Shown here piece after piece: positions 1 to 11,561 of a stretch of DNA of 64,000 nucleotides. The notes under the pieces are model-generated. The model was not told where the DNA came from. It did no database searches and was given only the letters and a program-made list of their open reading frames with translations. Origin of the DNA: Erinaceus europaeus (Eukaryota > Chordata > Mammalia > Eulipotyphla > Erinaceidae); the NCBI RefSeq assembly GCF_950295315.1, contig NC_080171.1, forward strand, positions 116,431,064 to 116,495,063, in the 5' to 3' direction. The stretch's first letter is position 1, and each line of letters opens with the position of its first letter. The position numbers were made by a program, and so were the translations under genes.

Positions 1-215
1 CATATGATGGGATGTAGTCAAATCTACTTCTGTGAGCTCCCATCTACAGTGAACAGCTGTTCATTGATCGTGATGCTGGGCCACTGGAGAAAGAGCTAGT
101 TTCCTTCTGAATCATCAACAGGACATTAGCGTCATGCACTTCATTTCACATTGATTGTTAAAGTTCACTGACATCTCTGTGTGTATAGTGATTCAATGAA
201 TACTCTGAATATCCT

Positions 216-546
216 TTTTCTTTTTCTTTTCTTTTTGCCTCTAGGGTTATCTCCGGGGCTCAGTCCCTGCACCACAGTCCACTGCTCCTGGCGACCGACC
301 ATTTTTCCCATTTTGTTGCCCTTGTTGTCCTCCTTGTTGTTGTTGTTATTGGACAAAACAGAGAGAAAGCGAGAGAGGAGGGGAAGACGGGCAGAGAAAG
401 ACAGACACCTGCAGACCTGTTTCACCACTTGTGAAGCGACCCCCCCCCTGCAGGTGGGGAGCCGGGGCTCGAACCAGGATCCTTACACTGATCCTTGTGC
501 TTGGCACCATGTGTGTTTAACCCACTGCGCTACCACTTGGCCCCCT
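216..546 (-). mobile_element. SINE type 1L
   Basis: Antisense full-length copy: distal TTGCCTCTAGGGTTATC first, tRNA-like head (GCACTGCGCTACCAC...) last. Confidence 0.88.
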
Positions 547-554
547 AGATATCC

Positions 555-750
555 TCTTTCTCCTCCTCCTCCTCCCCCTCCTCCCCCGCCTCCCCCTCCT
601 TCTCCTCCTGTCCCTCCTCTCTTCTCTTTCCTTTTTACCGGAACACTGCTCAGATCTGGTTTATGGTCATGCAGGGGATTGGACCTGAGACTTTTAAGTC
701 TCAGGCATGAGAGTCTCTCTGCATAGCCATTATGCTATCTCTTCCACCCT
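555..750 (-). mobile_element. SINE type 4 with an expanded pyrimidine tract
   Basis: Type 4 in antisense (ACACTGCTCAGATCTGG ... CATTATGCTATCTCTTC at 635-750) preceded by a TCC-rich tract (555-634). Confidence 0.75.
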
Positions 751-988
751 GAATATCCTATGTTCTATAAACCCTAGAAGGAATCCGTTTTCATTATTAT
801 TATTTATCAATAAAATAAATGTCCTGTTTATTTTTTCATATTCTGAACCTTACCTCTAATAAATTATTTCATAGAAGATGTGACATGTATAAATCACTAA
901 CCCCTCTCCCCCCCCCACATACATAGTCTATTAGCATTATTTATAAAACCAGAAGTAGCAGTGCTGAATGTTTTGTTTTGTTTTCCAG

Positions 989-1247
989 GTTCTCCTCAAA
1001 ATCGAAGTCTGTTGACAAATCCGATGAAGAGCTACAGTTTCCCAAAGAGTTAATGGAGGACTGGAGCACTATGGAGGTGTGTGTAGACTGCAAAAAGTTT
1101 ATTTCGGAAATCATCAGTTCAAGTCGCCGTAGCCTGGTATTGGCCAACAAAAGAGCCAGATTAAAAAGGAAAACACAGTCTTTCTATATGTCCTCAACAG
1201 GCCCCTCGGAATACTGCCCGTCAGAGAGGACTATCAATGAAATCTGA
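989..1247 (+). CDS. SPIRE1: SPIRE1, last coding exon
   Basis: Spire proteins nucleate actin filaments through N-terminal WH2 repeats and work on vesicles with formins and myosin V; the C-terminal half carries a Spire box and a modified FYVE zinc finger that binds membranes. Only the last coding exon lies here. A pyrimidine-rich TTTTCCAG acceptor precedes 989; the frame begins with one split-codon base and runs 86 codons to TGA at 1245-1247. The exon encodes a Cys pair (VCVDCKK) that fits the end of the FYVE-like finger, a basic stretch ([12 protein letters not shown]) and the terminus [11 protein letters not shown] recognise this as the SPIRE1 C-terminus from memory. The convergent neighbour PRELID3A matches human 18p11, which supports the call. 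The reading frame is intact. Upstream exons lie outside the window. Confidence 0.85.
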
Positions 1248-2760
1248 GCCTTGTGCCTTTTGGTTGCTTTTGTGTTGAGAGTCAGCATTAGCACAGGAGG
1301 ACACTGAGCTGGACTGTCTATCCTGGCCACGGTTTTAGTTAATGGGCTTGAATTTGCATTAGGTCAGGCATTCTGCGGAATCACATTGTTCTACAGACTG
1401 AATGCTGTGTTCATATCGATTGAGGCTATGTGACTGGTTAGCCAGTTGCTCATTTGCACTGATTGAGAGAGGATGACAGTCTGAAACCTGCTTTTGTATG
1501 TATATGGATTTGGAAGCCAGAAGCTTTTTCCTTAGCTCAGCTCCTTACTGATCCTCAAATAATTTTTTCTGACGAAGGCATAAAGCTTCTCATGGAAGAA
1601 ATCCAGCCTAACAGAGGTGTCGATGTTAGCACAGTTCCAAGCAGTAAGTCATATTGGCACTTTCACCTGACAGTGTTCCTAGTTGATGTACATAGTAATC
1701 AGAGCCTTGCCACAACCCAGACGCCTGCAGGCGGGGGCCCAGCTATCTGATCATCTCACAGCACAAAACCTGCAATGATTTGCTAATACTATCAAGCTGT
1801 TCTTAAACTATTGTTGCTCTGAGATAAAGACCCCAGGAGGGACTATATGCCCGCATTCTAGTGCACAGTATCTGAATAAGCTGTACACCCACGTGGGTGG
1901 CCATTGCCTCTGAGCTGCTGTGTTTGCCCCAGTGCAGGTGGTCAGTAATTCCCCAGAGGGGGCAGAGTTTTCATTCCTTATCTTGAATGTATTATGGCTC
2001 TATTAGTTTTATAAGTGGAGGTCTAAGAAGTAAAGCTTTGTGGGAGTTTTCAAGACAAAGGAAGGCTAAGTTTGTCAAGACATTGAGTGTGATTGGACTC
2101 ACTCTGTAGAGGGTGGTGACAACATTGGATGGCAGCTGTTTGCCACAGGAAGGGAGGAACTGGAGCCCAGACATCTTCACCAACAGCTTCCCAACTTTAT
2201 AGTCTGGCTGCCATAACTAAAGTGAGCCACAATTTGGTACCTGGTATCTCAAACTGGAATTTATTTTTATAGATGAATTTTAAAGGAAAAATGTCCAGTT
2301 CTTTGAAAATTATACAAAAACGTAACCTGCCTGATAGGTTTTTGCGGTGCTTTTTTTTTTTTTTTTTTTTTTGCACTGGTTTTCTCTGTAAAAGACTTGA
2401 GTGAGTAGGCTGGGTTTTTGATGTAGGTAGGTTGTATACTTGAAAATTTTTTTACTTGTTTGACTCATACCATGGACTTTACTTTAGTATTCTGTTATGC
2501 TTAGAAATGACCAGATCATGCACATGGACATCACTCCCTACAAGCTACAGGACACATCTGCAGCCAACTGTACTACGGCTGCACCATTTGTATTTGGTAG
2601 AAGGCACGGCAGTCACATTCCACACAGTCAGAAGCATTTCTACACTAAATTGACAATAATACCTCAGAACTACTCTGGTAGTAGTTTTTAATGGATCAAA
2701 ATTCACAATTTAATAAACAGCTTAATATCACTTATGAAATAAACTTTACCAGTTGCCTAA
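1248..2760 (+). other. SPIRE1: SPIRE1 3' UTR, proximal part
   Basis: Sequence following the SPIRE1 stop codon. It contains no SINE or other repeat I can recognise except a 22-base T run near 2351. Two poly(A) signals, AATAAA at 2712-2717 and at 2738-2743, could end a short 3' UTR form. The repeat-free stretch continues to about 3361, and another AATAAA sits at 4228-4233, so a longer 3' UTR is possible. Confidence 0.6.
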
Positions 2761-4675
2761 AGTAATGCATGGTAACACCCCTTCCGTATCAGCATGCAAA
2801 TGTGGACCAGCAGAGAACGCCTACTGACGATACACAGTGTTTAAGTGAGTTTAAAGACTTTTTAAAAAAGAGTTTGAAACATTCCACTGAGTGAATCACA
2901 TTTTCTAAGGCACTGTGTGAACTCTGCACCCCAAATCATCTGGGATGAGCCACACCCTCTGCAAGCTCCAAGCTTGAGCACCTCAGTGACTTCACTTAGC
3001 AGGAAGGTACCAGGGCGAGGAGAGGAGACAGCCCTTGTGTGCCTATAAAGGCATGGCTTCTTTGCTGTTGTTACTGAAGCCGAAGAAACTAAGTCACATT
3101 TCAGTCAGAAAAGCAGATATCCAGCAGTTTATCTCTGACATCTCCTCAGCTTTATGCTGACAGACAGGCTAAGCTGGGTGTTGAGATTCCCTCCTGCCAG
3201 GCCAGTAGAATACAAATCCTTCGGCGGCATTAATGGAGTTTGTCAGCGACATTCGAAGGGGCACGTGGATGGTACGTCCATGTGAAACAAGGTGCATGCA
3301 GTAGCGTGGGTCAAAGGCACAGGATGAGGAGATAGCATAATGGATGTACAGACGTCCCTTCATACCTGAGGCTCCGAGGTTCCAGGTTTAGTCCCCTACA
3401 CCACGATGACTCAGAGCTATGCAGTGCTCTGGCAATAAATAAATAAATAAATAAATAAATAAAGCACATGGTACAGTTAAAATCGTAGAGATCAAATTAA
3501 CATCACCTTTTGGTGCCAAAACGAATTCTTGCATTTAACCCTCCCTCATTCATGACATGTAGCCTGTGCCTCATGGAAAATGTAAATTCCAGAGAGCAGC
3601 TCACCACCTGGAGGGCACAGTTTCACCGTCCTTAGCCTCATCTGACCTCCCTGTAACTGCTAATATGCCTTGGCCGTGTTCCTCTTTGTCCGGGTGTCCA
3701 ACTACTTGGCCTTTGTTCTCCATCCAACAACAGTAGCAATGTTGTCTTGCTAGTCTTGGTTGGAGCCTACTGTGTCCTGGAGGTTGAGTGTATTGCTGGA
3801 CGGTCGTCTCTGTGTATCCCTGAGTGTCCGCCCAGCTCCTTGCAGCAGGTACCCGGCACCAATCCTTTGTCCCCCACCTCCTAAAGCCACCCAGTTGGAA
3901 GACCTTTGTTTCCGCATATCTTACCTTTCCATCAGTGTCCGAATACACAAGAATACCTGTAAATACTGTAATGTATGTATTAATATTTGAAAGGCATTCA
4001 GGCGGTGGACAGTGGGGATTAACTCTCCCAAAGCAAGTAAAAAAAATAATTGCTGTGTACATTGACTTAACAGTCTTACTAGATTTCATGTCTTAAGCCT
4101 TTCAAATTAAACTGGAAGGTGGTAATGTAGGAGTTTTAAAAAATGATCTTACCTTTGAAAAGATTGTGATTAGCACCACGAACTCATACCATGAAGTTTT
4201 TAAGACTTTTATTTTTCTAACTGTATTAATAAATATAGCACTGGATTTTAAGTGTCACATAGGAGACATGAAATGTTTAAATTATGTTGCTATTTGCTAT
4301 AGCAAAATAGCAGAAATTTTTGTACATGCAAAACTGTTGAAAGGCCATGGGGGAATAAATAAGTGTGTACTACTGATTAAACTCGACTCTCACTTGGCTT
4401 CCTGTGTGTATCCAAGTCAGGGTATTGTCGGTGTTCACGGTGACATGACAGTACTAAATACTTTCCATTAAAAGCCTCTCACCTTCAGATTTATCTAGGG
4501 AAAAATAAAACTGGCTTTCTATCAGACTTTCTGTGTTGAGTTCCTCTTATAAAATAGTGATGTCTTTTGGGATCCAGCTGATACCAACCACTGAGGTTGG
4601 GAAGGCAGGACATGTTCATAAGCAGCAGCTTAAGGTCAGTTTGAGAACTAACAAGAATTCAGTGGGAAAAGAAAT
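2761..4675 (+). other. SPIRE1 distal 3' UTR or convergent intergenic DNA
   Basis: Mostly unique sequence with one short type 4 SINE remnant (3362-3470). AATAAA at 4228-4233 is a candidate distal poly(A) signal for SPIRE1. No coding exon seen. The 162-residue frame on the - strand (3601-4089) shows no recognisable domain and I do not treat it as a gene. Confidence 0.4.
3362..3470 (+). mobile_element. SINE type 4 fragment
   Basis: CTGAGGCTCCGAGGTTCCAG ... GCAGTGCTCTGG then an AAAT tail (3435-3462). The only repeat in the first 3.4 kb after the SPIRE1 stop codon. Confidence 0.7.
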
Positions 4676-4687
4676 AGAAATGAAGCA

Positions 4688-5010
4688 GCCAGGGACCAGG
4701 CATGGTAGCGCACTGGGTTAAGCTCACATGGCGTGCGCAAGAACCGGCACAAGAATCTGGCTTCAACTCCCCGGCTCCCCACCTGCAGGGGTCACTTCAC
4801 AAGCGAAGGTGAAGCAGGTCTGCAAGTGGTGTCTGTCTTTCTCTCCCCTTCTCCATCTTCCCCTCCTCTCTTGATTTCTCTCTGTCCTATCCAACAACTA
4901 TGACAGCAATGATCACAAGGGCAACAAAATGGAAAAAAATGGCTTCCAGGAGCAGTGGATTCGTAGTGCAGGCACTGAACCCCAGCAATAACCCTACAGG
5001 CAAAAAAGAA
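4688..5010 (+). mobile_element. SINE type 1L
   Basis: Full length with a perfect 12-bp TSD AGAAATGAAGCA (4676-4687 and 5011-5022). Confidence 0.9.
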
Positions 5011-5111
5011 AGAAATGAAGCAATGACACCTTTCTGTATCTCAGCAGAGCAGGAAATTCTAATTCTATAAGTAGTACAGAACATTTTATTGTGTAAGGAG
5101 TTAGTTATAAG

Positions 5112-5327
5112 GGCCGGGTGGTGGCGCACCTGGTTGAGCACACAAGTTACAATGTGCAAGCACCTGGGTTCAAGCCCCCAGGCCCTACCTGAAGGGGGAA
5201 AGCTTCACAAGTGGTGAAGCAGGGCTGCAGGTATCTCTCTGTCTCTCTCCTTCTCTATCCCCGCCTTCATCTCAATTTCTGGCTCTGTCTATCCAATAAA
5301 TTAATAGAAAGATAATTAAAAAAAATA
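5112..5327 (+). mobile_element. SINE type 2
   Basis: Head GGTGGCGCACCTGGTTGAGC, B box GGTTCAAGCC, end CTATCCAATAAATTAAT. Confidence 0.88.
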
Positions 5328-5337
5328 AGAGTTCGTT

Positions 5338-5580
5338 GGGGGCTGGGCAGTAGTGTAGCAAGTAAAGTGCACTTGGCGCGAAGCACAAGGACCTGTGTAA
5401 GGATCCTGGTTTAAGCCCCCAGCTCCCACCTGCAGGGGAGTCACTTCACAAGCGGTGAAGCAGGTCTGCAGGTGTCTGTCTTTCTCTCCCCCTCTCTGTC
5501 TTCTCCTCCTCTCTCCATTCTCTCTGTCCTATCCAACAATGATGACATCAATAACAACAATAATAATAACTACAACACAG
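5338..5580 (+). mobile_element. SINE type 1, 3'-shortened
   Basis: Head and body complete; the ACA/ATA tail runs straight into the next, opposite SINE. Confidence 0.85.
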
Positions 5581-5585
5581 AGAGG

Positions 5586-5922
5586 TCTATATATTTTATT
5601 ATTATTATTGCTGCCAGGGTTATCACTGGGGCTTGGTTCCAAATATATGGTTATTCATATATATATATGAATATATATATATATATATATGGTTATATAT
5701 TCAAATATATGGTTCCTGGCAGCCATTTTTTCCCTTTATTTTATTTTTTTCATTTGACAAAACAGAGAAATTGCAAAGGAAGGGCAAGTAGGAAGAGAGA
5801 CACCTGAAGACTTGCTGCGCTGCTCATAAAGTGTCTCCTCTACAGGTGAGGACTGGGGGCTTGAACCCATATCCTTATGCATGGTAACATGTGCACTTAA
5901 CATGTGCCACCACCCAGTTCTC
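5586..5922 (-). mobile_element. SINE type 1L with AT-microsatellite expansion
   Basis: Antisense type 1L. The distal segment is interrupted by an AT-rich expansion with ATATGGTTAT repeats (5640-5720). Forms an inverted pair with the preceding copy. Confidence 0.75.
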
Positions 5923-5955
5923 CACAAAGGATATATTCTTAAAATTAGTTATGAT

Positions 5956-6230
5956 AGGGAGCTGGCAGTGTGCACCGAGTTAAGTGCACATAGTGCGAAG
6001 TGCAAGGACCGGCTCTAGGATCCCGGTTCCCAGCCCCCAGCTCCCCACCTGCAGGGGGGTTGCTTTACAAGCGGTGAAGCAGGTCTGCGGGTGTCTGTCT
6101 TTCTCTCGCACTCTGTCTTCCCCATCTCTCTCGATATCTTTCTGTCCTATCCAACAGCAATGGAAAACAGATGGCCACCAGGAGCAGTGGATTCATAGTG
6201 CAAAGCACCAAGCCCCAGCGATAATAGTAT
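5956..6230 (+). mobile_element. SINE type 1L, shortened
   Basis: Head with B box-like GGTTCCCAGCC and a distal GGAGCAGTGGATTCATAGTG segment; no long ACA/ATA linker. Confidence 0.8.
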
Positions 6231-6787
6231 AAAATAATACCCCTGTTGACATGTAATTTTGTAAATCAATTTTAAATCACTAATGAAAAAGAAAAAGAAA
6301 AATGGGGCATTAAGAAATTCCTTCATATTCCTGGGGCTTAAGAACTGAAGAATCATCAGAATACTTGCACTTACGCCCTGTATGACATGACTCGGTGTTC
6401 AGATTCACCAGCTAGAGGGACAGTGTGGACCCTGTAGTGGACTACAGACTGCAGGCTGTTGTGGTAAACGTGATTATAAATTAAAGAGAAAATAGAAATT
6501 CCTTTCCCTATGACCACCAAGGACCAAGCTTGCTCACTTAAGTTTGCCCTTTTATACATTCTTCAGTATACATCGCTTTGGTGTTCTCTTGTGACTATAT
6601 AAATAGTATTTCCTTCCTTGACTTATGTCCCACTACCCTGGCCCCATCCTTTTAGGATGCCACAAGGCCAGCCCATCACAGTCTCAAGGCTGTCTCAGTA
6701 GATTCACATATGGTAAATTTGGACTAAATAAATTCTGTGGTTGTAACTGAATAGGCACTCCCACCTCCACTTGACTCCCATGGAATC

Positions 6788-6804
6788 CTTTCTTTTTTTT
6801 CTTT

Positions 6805-6847
<43 letters not shown>

Positions 6848-7072
6848 TTTCCTTTTGTTGCCCTTGTTTTACCGTTGTAATTATTATTGTTGTTGTTATT
6901 AATGTCGTTGTTGTTGGATAGGACAGAAATGGAGAGAGGAGAAGAGAAAGATAGACACCTGCAGACCTGCTTCACCACCTGTGAAGTGATCCCCCGCTGC
7001 AGGTGGGGAGCCGGGGGGCTTGCACTTTGCGCCACCTACGCTTAGCCCACTGCACTACTGCCTGACTCCCTT
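6788..7072 (-). mobile_element. SINE type 1 with an ATTT repeat in the tail
   Basis: Antisense copy whose AATAAATA tail has expanded to (ATTT)n at about 6806-6850. Confidence 0.85.
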
Positions 7073-7073
7073 C

Positions 7074-7318
7074 TTTCCTTCTTTTTAATGTGGCTCCAAG
7101 GAATAATGTTAGGGCCTCATGCAGGCACAAAACCTGAGCCACTTCCTCAGCCCCGTTTTTTTTTAAATTTATTTTGACAGAGACAGAGAAAGACCAAAGT
7201 ACTCTCCACCATCCATGCCATTCCTTTTGTGCTGTCTACAGTGCAAGTGGTGCCCAGGCTCTAACCCAGGACCCTAAGTATAATAAGGCAAGTAGTGGGT
7301 GAGCCACCTCTAAGCCCC
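7074..7318 (-). mobile_element. Old tRNA-type SINE remnants
   Basis: Diverged antisense repeats (GACAGAGACAGAGAAAGACC ... CTCTAACCCAGGACCC ... GAGCCACCTCTAAGCCCC). Confidence 0.45.
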
Positions 7319-7639
7319 AGCACATGCCTTTCCTAGTCGTAGGCCTCTCTGTGTCCCACAATCCTATGTATTCACTACCAAACAGGAGTTTTCAGAATTC
7401 AAGAGTTTTCATCCTGATGGTGGGGGGGGGGGGGGCTGCAGTTAAGAGAAGCACATTCTCTTAGCTGTACCTAATCAAAAAATATCTGCAATGATTCTAA
7501 CAGTACTCCAAGAACTTGGCAATTAAACGGCTACCTGACACTGGGAAAGTTCTCTAGTGTATCTGAATTAAAAATTTAAAGCAAGGGCATTGGGTAAAGT
7601 AAGCTCTGAAGTGACTTTTAAGAAGTGAGACGACGACTC

Positions 7640-8015
7640 AGCTGTTGAAAATGGTCATCTCCTTAGCCTCATCTTGGATGGGACTTGAAGACATCATGTT
7701 AAGTGAGATGAGCTAAAAAGAGAAGGACAAATATAGGGTGAGCTCACAGGTGGGACTTGCAAAACAGAAAGGGAAAACAAAACCAAACGAGGACTGGGTG
7801 GGGTGTATTGCACCAAAGCAAAGGGCTCCAGGGAAGGAGGGGGACGGAAGGCGCTGAAGGGGACCTTGGGGTCCTGTTGTGTGATTAGGCAGAAAGACCA
7901 AAGTTGCGGATGCGGGTATTCTGCAAAGAACTTCGACAGGAAGATGAGAAAATGGTACCCATGTGTCAACAACTGCACTGTAAACCATTAACTTCCCTCC
8001 CAGTAAGATATATAG
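7640..8015 (+). mobile_element. L1 3' UTR fragment
   Basis: Diverged L1 3' end: TGGATGGGACTTGAAG and CATCATGTTAAGTGAGATG, the GCACCAAAGCAAAGG block, and CTGTAAACCATTAA near the end. Poly(A) tail largely lost. Confidence 0.75.
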
Positions 8016-8044
8016 ATATATATTCTTTTCAAGCCAGTAATGGC

Positions 8045-8680
<636 letters not shown>

Positions 8681-8681
8681 G

Positions 8682-8717
<36 letters not shown>

Positions 8718-8722
8718 TTTAA
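8681..8722. repeat. TA microsatellite and T run
   Basis: (TA)n then T12, between the RPL9 pseudogene and the open stretch at 8724. Confidence 0.92.
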
Positions 8723-8723
8723 G

Positions 8724-9010
8724 GAGTGAAAAATCTATTCACTGACCAGGAAATCATTGAGAACTTGAGCCAACTGGATGAAAACAGACAGTTCTTTGTG
8801 CATCAAAAAACCAGCCTACTTACTGAAGTGAAGTGTGAAATGACTGAGTCTTTCAAACAGTATTTCTCTGTGGATGAGAAACCTGGCAGTGTAGATGCAT
8901 GAGCACATAAAGTGCAGAAAAGACTGCTTTGTTTTAACTTGTGGGCGCAAAGGCAAGGTCATTTTATTCATTGCTAGATAGGACTTCCAAAATTTAAAAT
9001 AAAAATTAAA
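8724..9010 (+). other. Unidentified open stretch, possible retrocopy 3' end
   Basis: Between a TAA at about 8720 and a TGA at 8900 a frame of about 59 codons stays open, reading for example NLFTDQEIIENLSQLDENRQ and FKQYFSVDEKPGSVDA. It is followed by about 90 bases and an A-rich end (TTTAAAATAAAAATTAAAA). The composition looks like coding sequence and the layout like the 3' end of an old processed pseudogene. I do not recognise the protein. Confidence 0.25.
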
Positions 9011-9149
9011 ACCTCAGAAATATGAGTTGAGATGTTTAAAAAAAAACTTGGCACTGGACATCTTATGCTAATAACAGTCCCTTACTTATATTGAGTTGTC
9101 CTAAAAGTCATGGCACATTTTTGCATAGAAAAACAGAAAAATGCCGACT

Positions 9150-9368
9150 TCTCTTTTTCAAAACTTTTTATAAAGTTTATTATCTTTCGTTCTTGGATAG
9201 AGAGCCAGAAATCGAGAGGAAAAGCAGAAATAGGGAGAGAGACAGACACCTGCAATTCTGCTTCACTACTCGCAAATCATTCCCCCTGCAGGAGGGGACC
9301 GGGGGCTCGAACCTGGGTCTTTGTCCATCATAACATGCTCAACCAGGTGTGCCACCACCTGGCCTCCT
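9150..9368 (-). mobile_element. SINE type 2
   Basis: Antisense, from the tail to CCAGGTGTGCCACCACCTGG at the head. Confidence 0.88.
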
Positions 9369-9461
9369 GTTAATATTTGTCTGACAACCCAATAGTTTCT
9401 CTCCCAGTGCAACATAATGGATGGAAAGCCCTTATTCTTGTCTTTGGCAAGCCCCCCATAC

Positions 9462-9499
9462 ACACACCACCACCACCACCACCACCACCACCACCACTA
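9462..9499. repeat. CAC microsatellite
   Basis: (CAC)n of about 38 bases. Confidence 0.92.
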
Positions 9500-9645
9500 C
9501 CGGTGTGATGTGTATTCATTCCTGCTGGAGATGTAAAGCCAAGCAAGCAGCCATAGGAGTGAGTATATATAACAAACCATTTTTATGGCATTAATAGGAA
9601 ACAAAAGTACAGACAACTTTTATCCAAAGTGGTCAGTTACCACAG

Positions 9646-9648
<3 letters not shown>

Positions 9649-9703
<55 letters not shown>
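9649..9703. repeat. TG microsatellite
   Basis: (TG)n of about 27 uninterrupted units, the longest dinucleotide tract in the window. Confidence 0.95.
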
Positions 9704-9705
<2 letters not shown>

Positions 9706-9762
9706 TGGTCCAGGCAGAGGCTTATATAGAACGGGTCTTAATATATATTGTGAAAGGTATGT

Positions 9763-9930
9763 TGGGCCCCAGAGTGCTCACTCAGGAGAGCACACACACC
9801 CTTTGTATGTGAGGTCCTAGGTTCAAGTCTTGGCACCGCATGGGAGCTCCATGGATGACAGAGCAGTGCTGTTGGGTCTCTTCTCTCTCTGTATCTCTCC
9901 CTCTCTCCTTTCTCTAAAATAAAGAATGAG
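9763..9930 (+). mobile_element. SINE type 3/5, old
   Basis: GAGGTCCTAGGTTCAAGTCT (B box), CT-rich body and AAAATAAAGAATGA end. Confidence 0.6.
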
Positions 9931-10240
9931 TGGCCAGGAGATAGCTCATGTGGTAGAGTGCACACCCCACCAGGTGCGAGGACACAGCTGGCATCTCAGC
10001 ACCACGTGGAGTACCATAGATAACACTAGGAGAAGTTCCGCAGATAATATAGTAATGTTGTAGTGTTTCTCCTTTCTATTTCTATGCTTTTCCCTCTCTC
10101 TGAAATACAAATGGAAAAATATGCACTCAACCCAAATTCAAGCCTAGCCCTCATTTCACTCGTTCACTCGAGGAGGCTCCAGTGCTGTTTGGTATGTTTC
10201 CCTCTCCCCATTTCTCTCTCTCTCTCAATATATATCAATA
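9931..10240 (+). mobile_element. SINE type 5, one copy plus a second fragment
   Basis: GGAGATAGCTCATGTGGTAG head (9931-10115), then a second diverged piece rich in CT and TATA repeats. Confidence 0.5.
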
Positions 10241-10244
10241 TATA

Positions 10245-10526
10245 TATATTGCTTCCAGTGTTATACCTGGGGCTTGGTGCTTGTACTATGAATCATCCAC
10301 TGCTCCTGTGGCCTTTTTTCCCATTATGTTGTTGTTGGATAAGAGAGAGAAATTGAAAGAGAAGGGGAAGATAGAGAGGGGAAGAGAAAGACACCTGCAG
10401 ACTTGCTCCACTTGTAAAGTGGACCCCCTGCAGTTGGGGAGCTGGGGGCTCGAACCAGGATCCTGGCTGCAGTCCTTGCACCTCGCACTATGTGTGCTTA
10501 ACCCGGGGTGCACCACCACCCAGTCC
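10245..10526 (-). mobile_element. SINE type 1L
   Basis: Antisense, from GCTTCCAGTGTTATACC to the head at GTGCACCACCACCCAGTCCC. Confidence 0.85.
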
Positions 10527-10661
10527 CAATTTTTTTTTTTTTTTTAACCAGAGCACTGCTCAGCTCTGGTTTATGGTGATACAAGGGATTGAACCTTGGA
10601 CTGTAGAGCCTGAGGCATGGGAATCACTTTGCATAACCATTATGCTATCTACCTCCACCCT
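10527..10661 (-). mobile_element. SINE type 4
   Basis: Poly-T, then CAGAGCACTGCTCAGCTCTG ... CATAACCATTATGCTATC. Confidence 0.85.
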
Positions 10662-11549
10662 TAGTCATTGGTTCTTATGTCAAATGAATGGGTGGAAAAG
10701 TGACCCGTGGATATTCAGTACATTTCACTTGTCCTGCAAAAAAAGGAAGCCTGTGACTTGAGAGTCCCTGCCCCTGCTTCAGCAGCGCCTGTGTGACAGT
10801 GGCCGCTGCCCTGAGTGTTGGACCACCACAACAGGAGTCCTGGTGGGCCCGTTTGGAACGACCAAGTTCCAAGAGAAACTTTTAGGTTTCTCTTGAACAT
10901 CATCCAGGAAACTCTTGGTTTATCTAAAAAGTTGACACAATAACTTGTGTTTCCAACTTTTATTCCTGGCAAATTCAAGAAACATAACAACAGCAGTTGA
11001 TACTGGGCACTCAGGGAAAGCAGAGAAACTTCATGCTTCTGGGCAATAAAATCTGATAAAACCTCAGGCAAGTTGTGTGACAATACGGAAAGAACTAGTA
11101 ATGGTTTCTCCTGGGCCTCATTTCTCCTCTGAAAAACTCAGCAGGTTGGTTTGGTTAACACATACATAGGGAAAGTATATGCCATTGCATGTCTAGAAAC
11201 TACTATGAAACTTGGATGCTTGTTACTTTGTATAGACCTATCACAAAAACCCCATCTCGGAAATGAAGTCTAAGGTCTATGGTGAGGGGAGAAAAGGAAA
11301 TGCAGTGAGTAAGTGAAGCCTGTGTGTAGAGCAGCTGTGATACTGGTGGGCCAGGAGACTTCAGTGCTAGCAGGGCAGTGGGAACAAAGGGCAGAGAACC
11401 CACCCCCCAACCCAACTGCCATTAAAACCCAGGGTCAGTGTCCCTGGGTCCAAGTCTGACCTGCCAGATTCCTTAGCAGCTTCCAAGGTCATCCTCTGCC
11501 CCAGTTTTCTCAACCTGAATTCCTAATGCACGCAGCTGCAGATCCAGCT
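10662..11549. other. Intergenic/intronic unique sequence
   Basis: No exon, RNA gene or recent repeat recognised. It lies between the SPIRE1 3' end and PRELID3A exon 6b. Confidence 0.4.
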
Positions 11550-11561
11550 AGAAATTTCTGT

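Noticed and set aside
181..726. 181-residue proline-rich frame
   Set aside because: Runs through an antisense type 1L SINE and a TCC microsatellite.
3601..4089. 162-residue frame on the - strand beyond SPIRE1
   Set aside because: No recognisable domain, no splice or promoter context; lies in the likely 3' UTR of SPIRE1.
9585..9820. CVCVCV-repeat and similar KERKKE-repeat frames
   Set aside because: Translations of TG and GAAA microsatellites.
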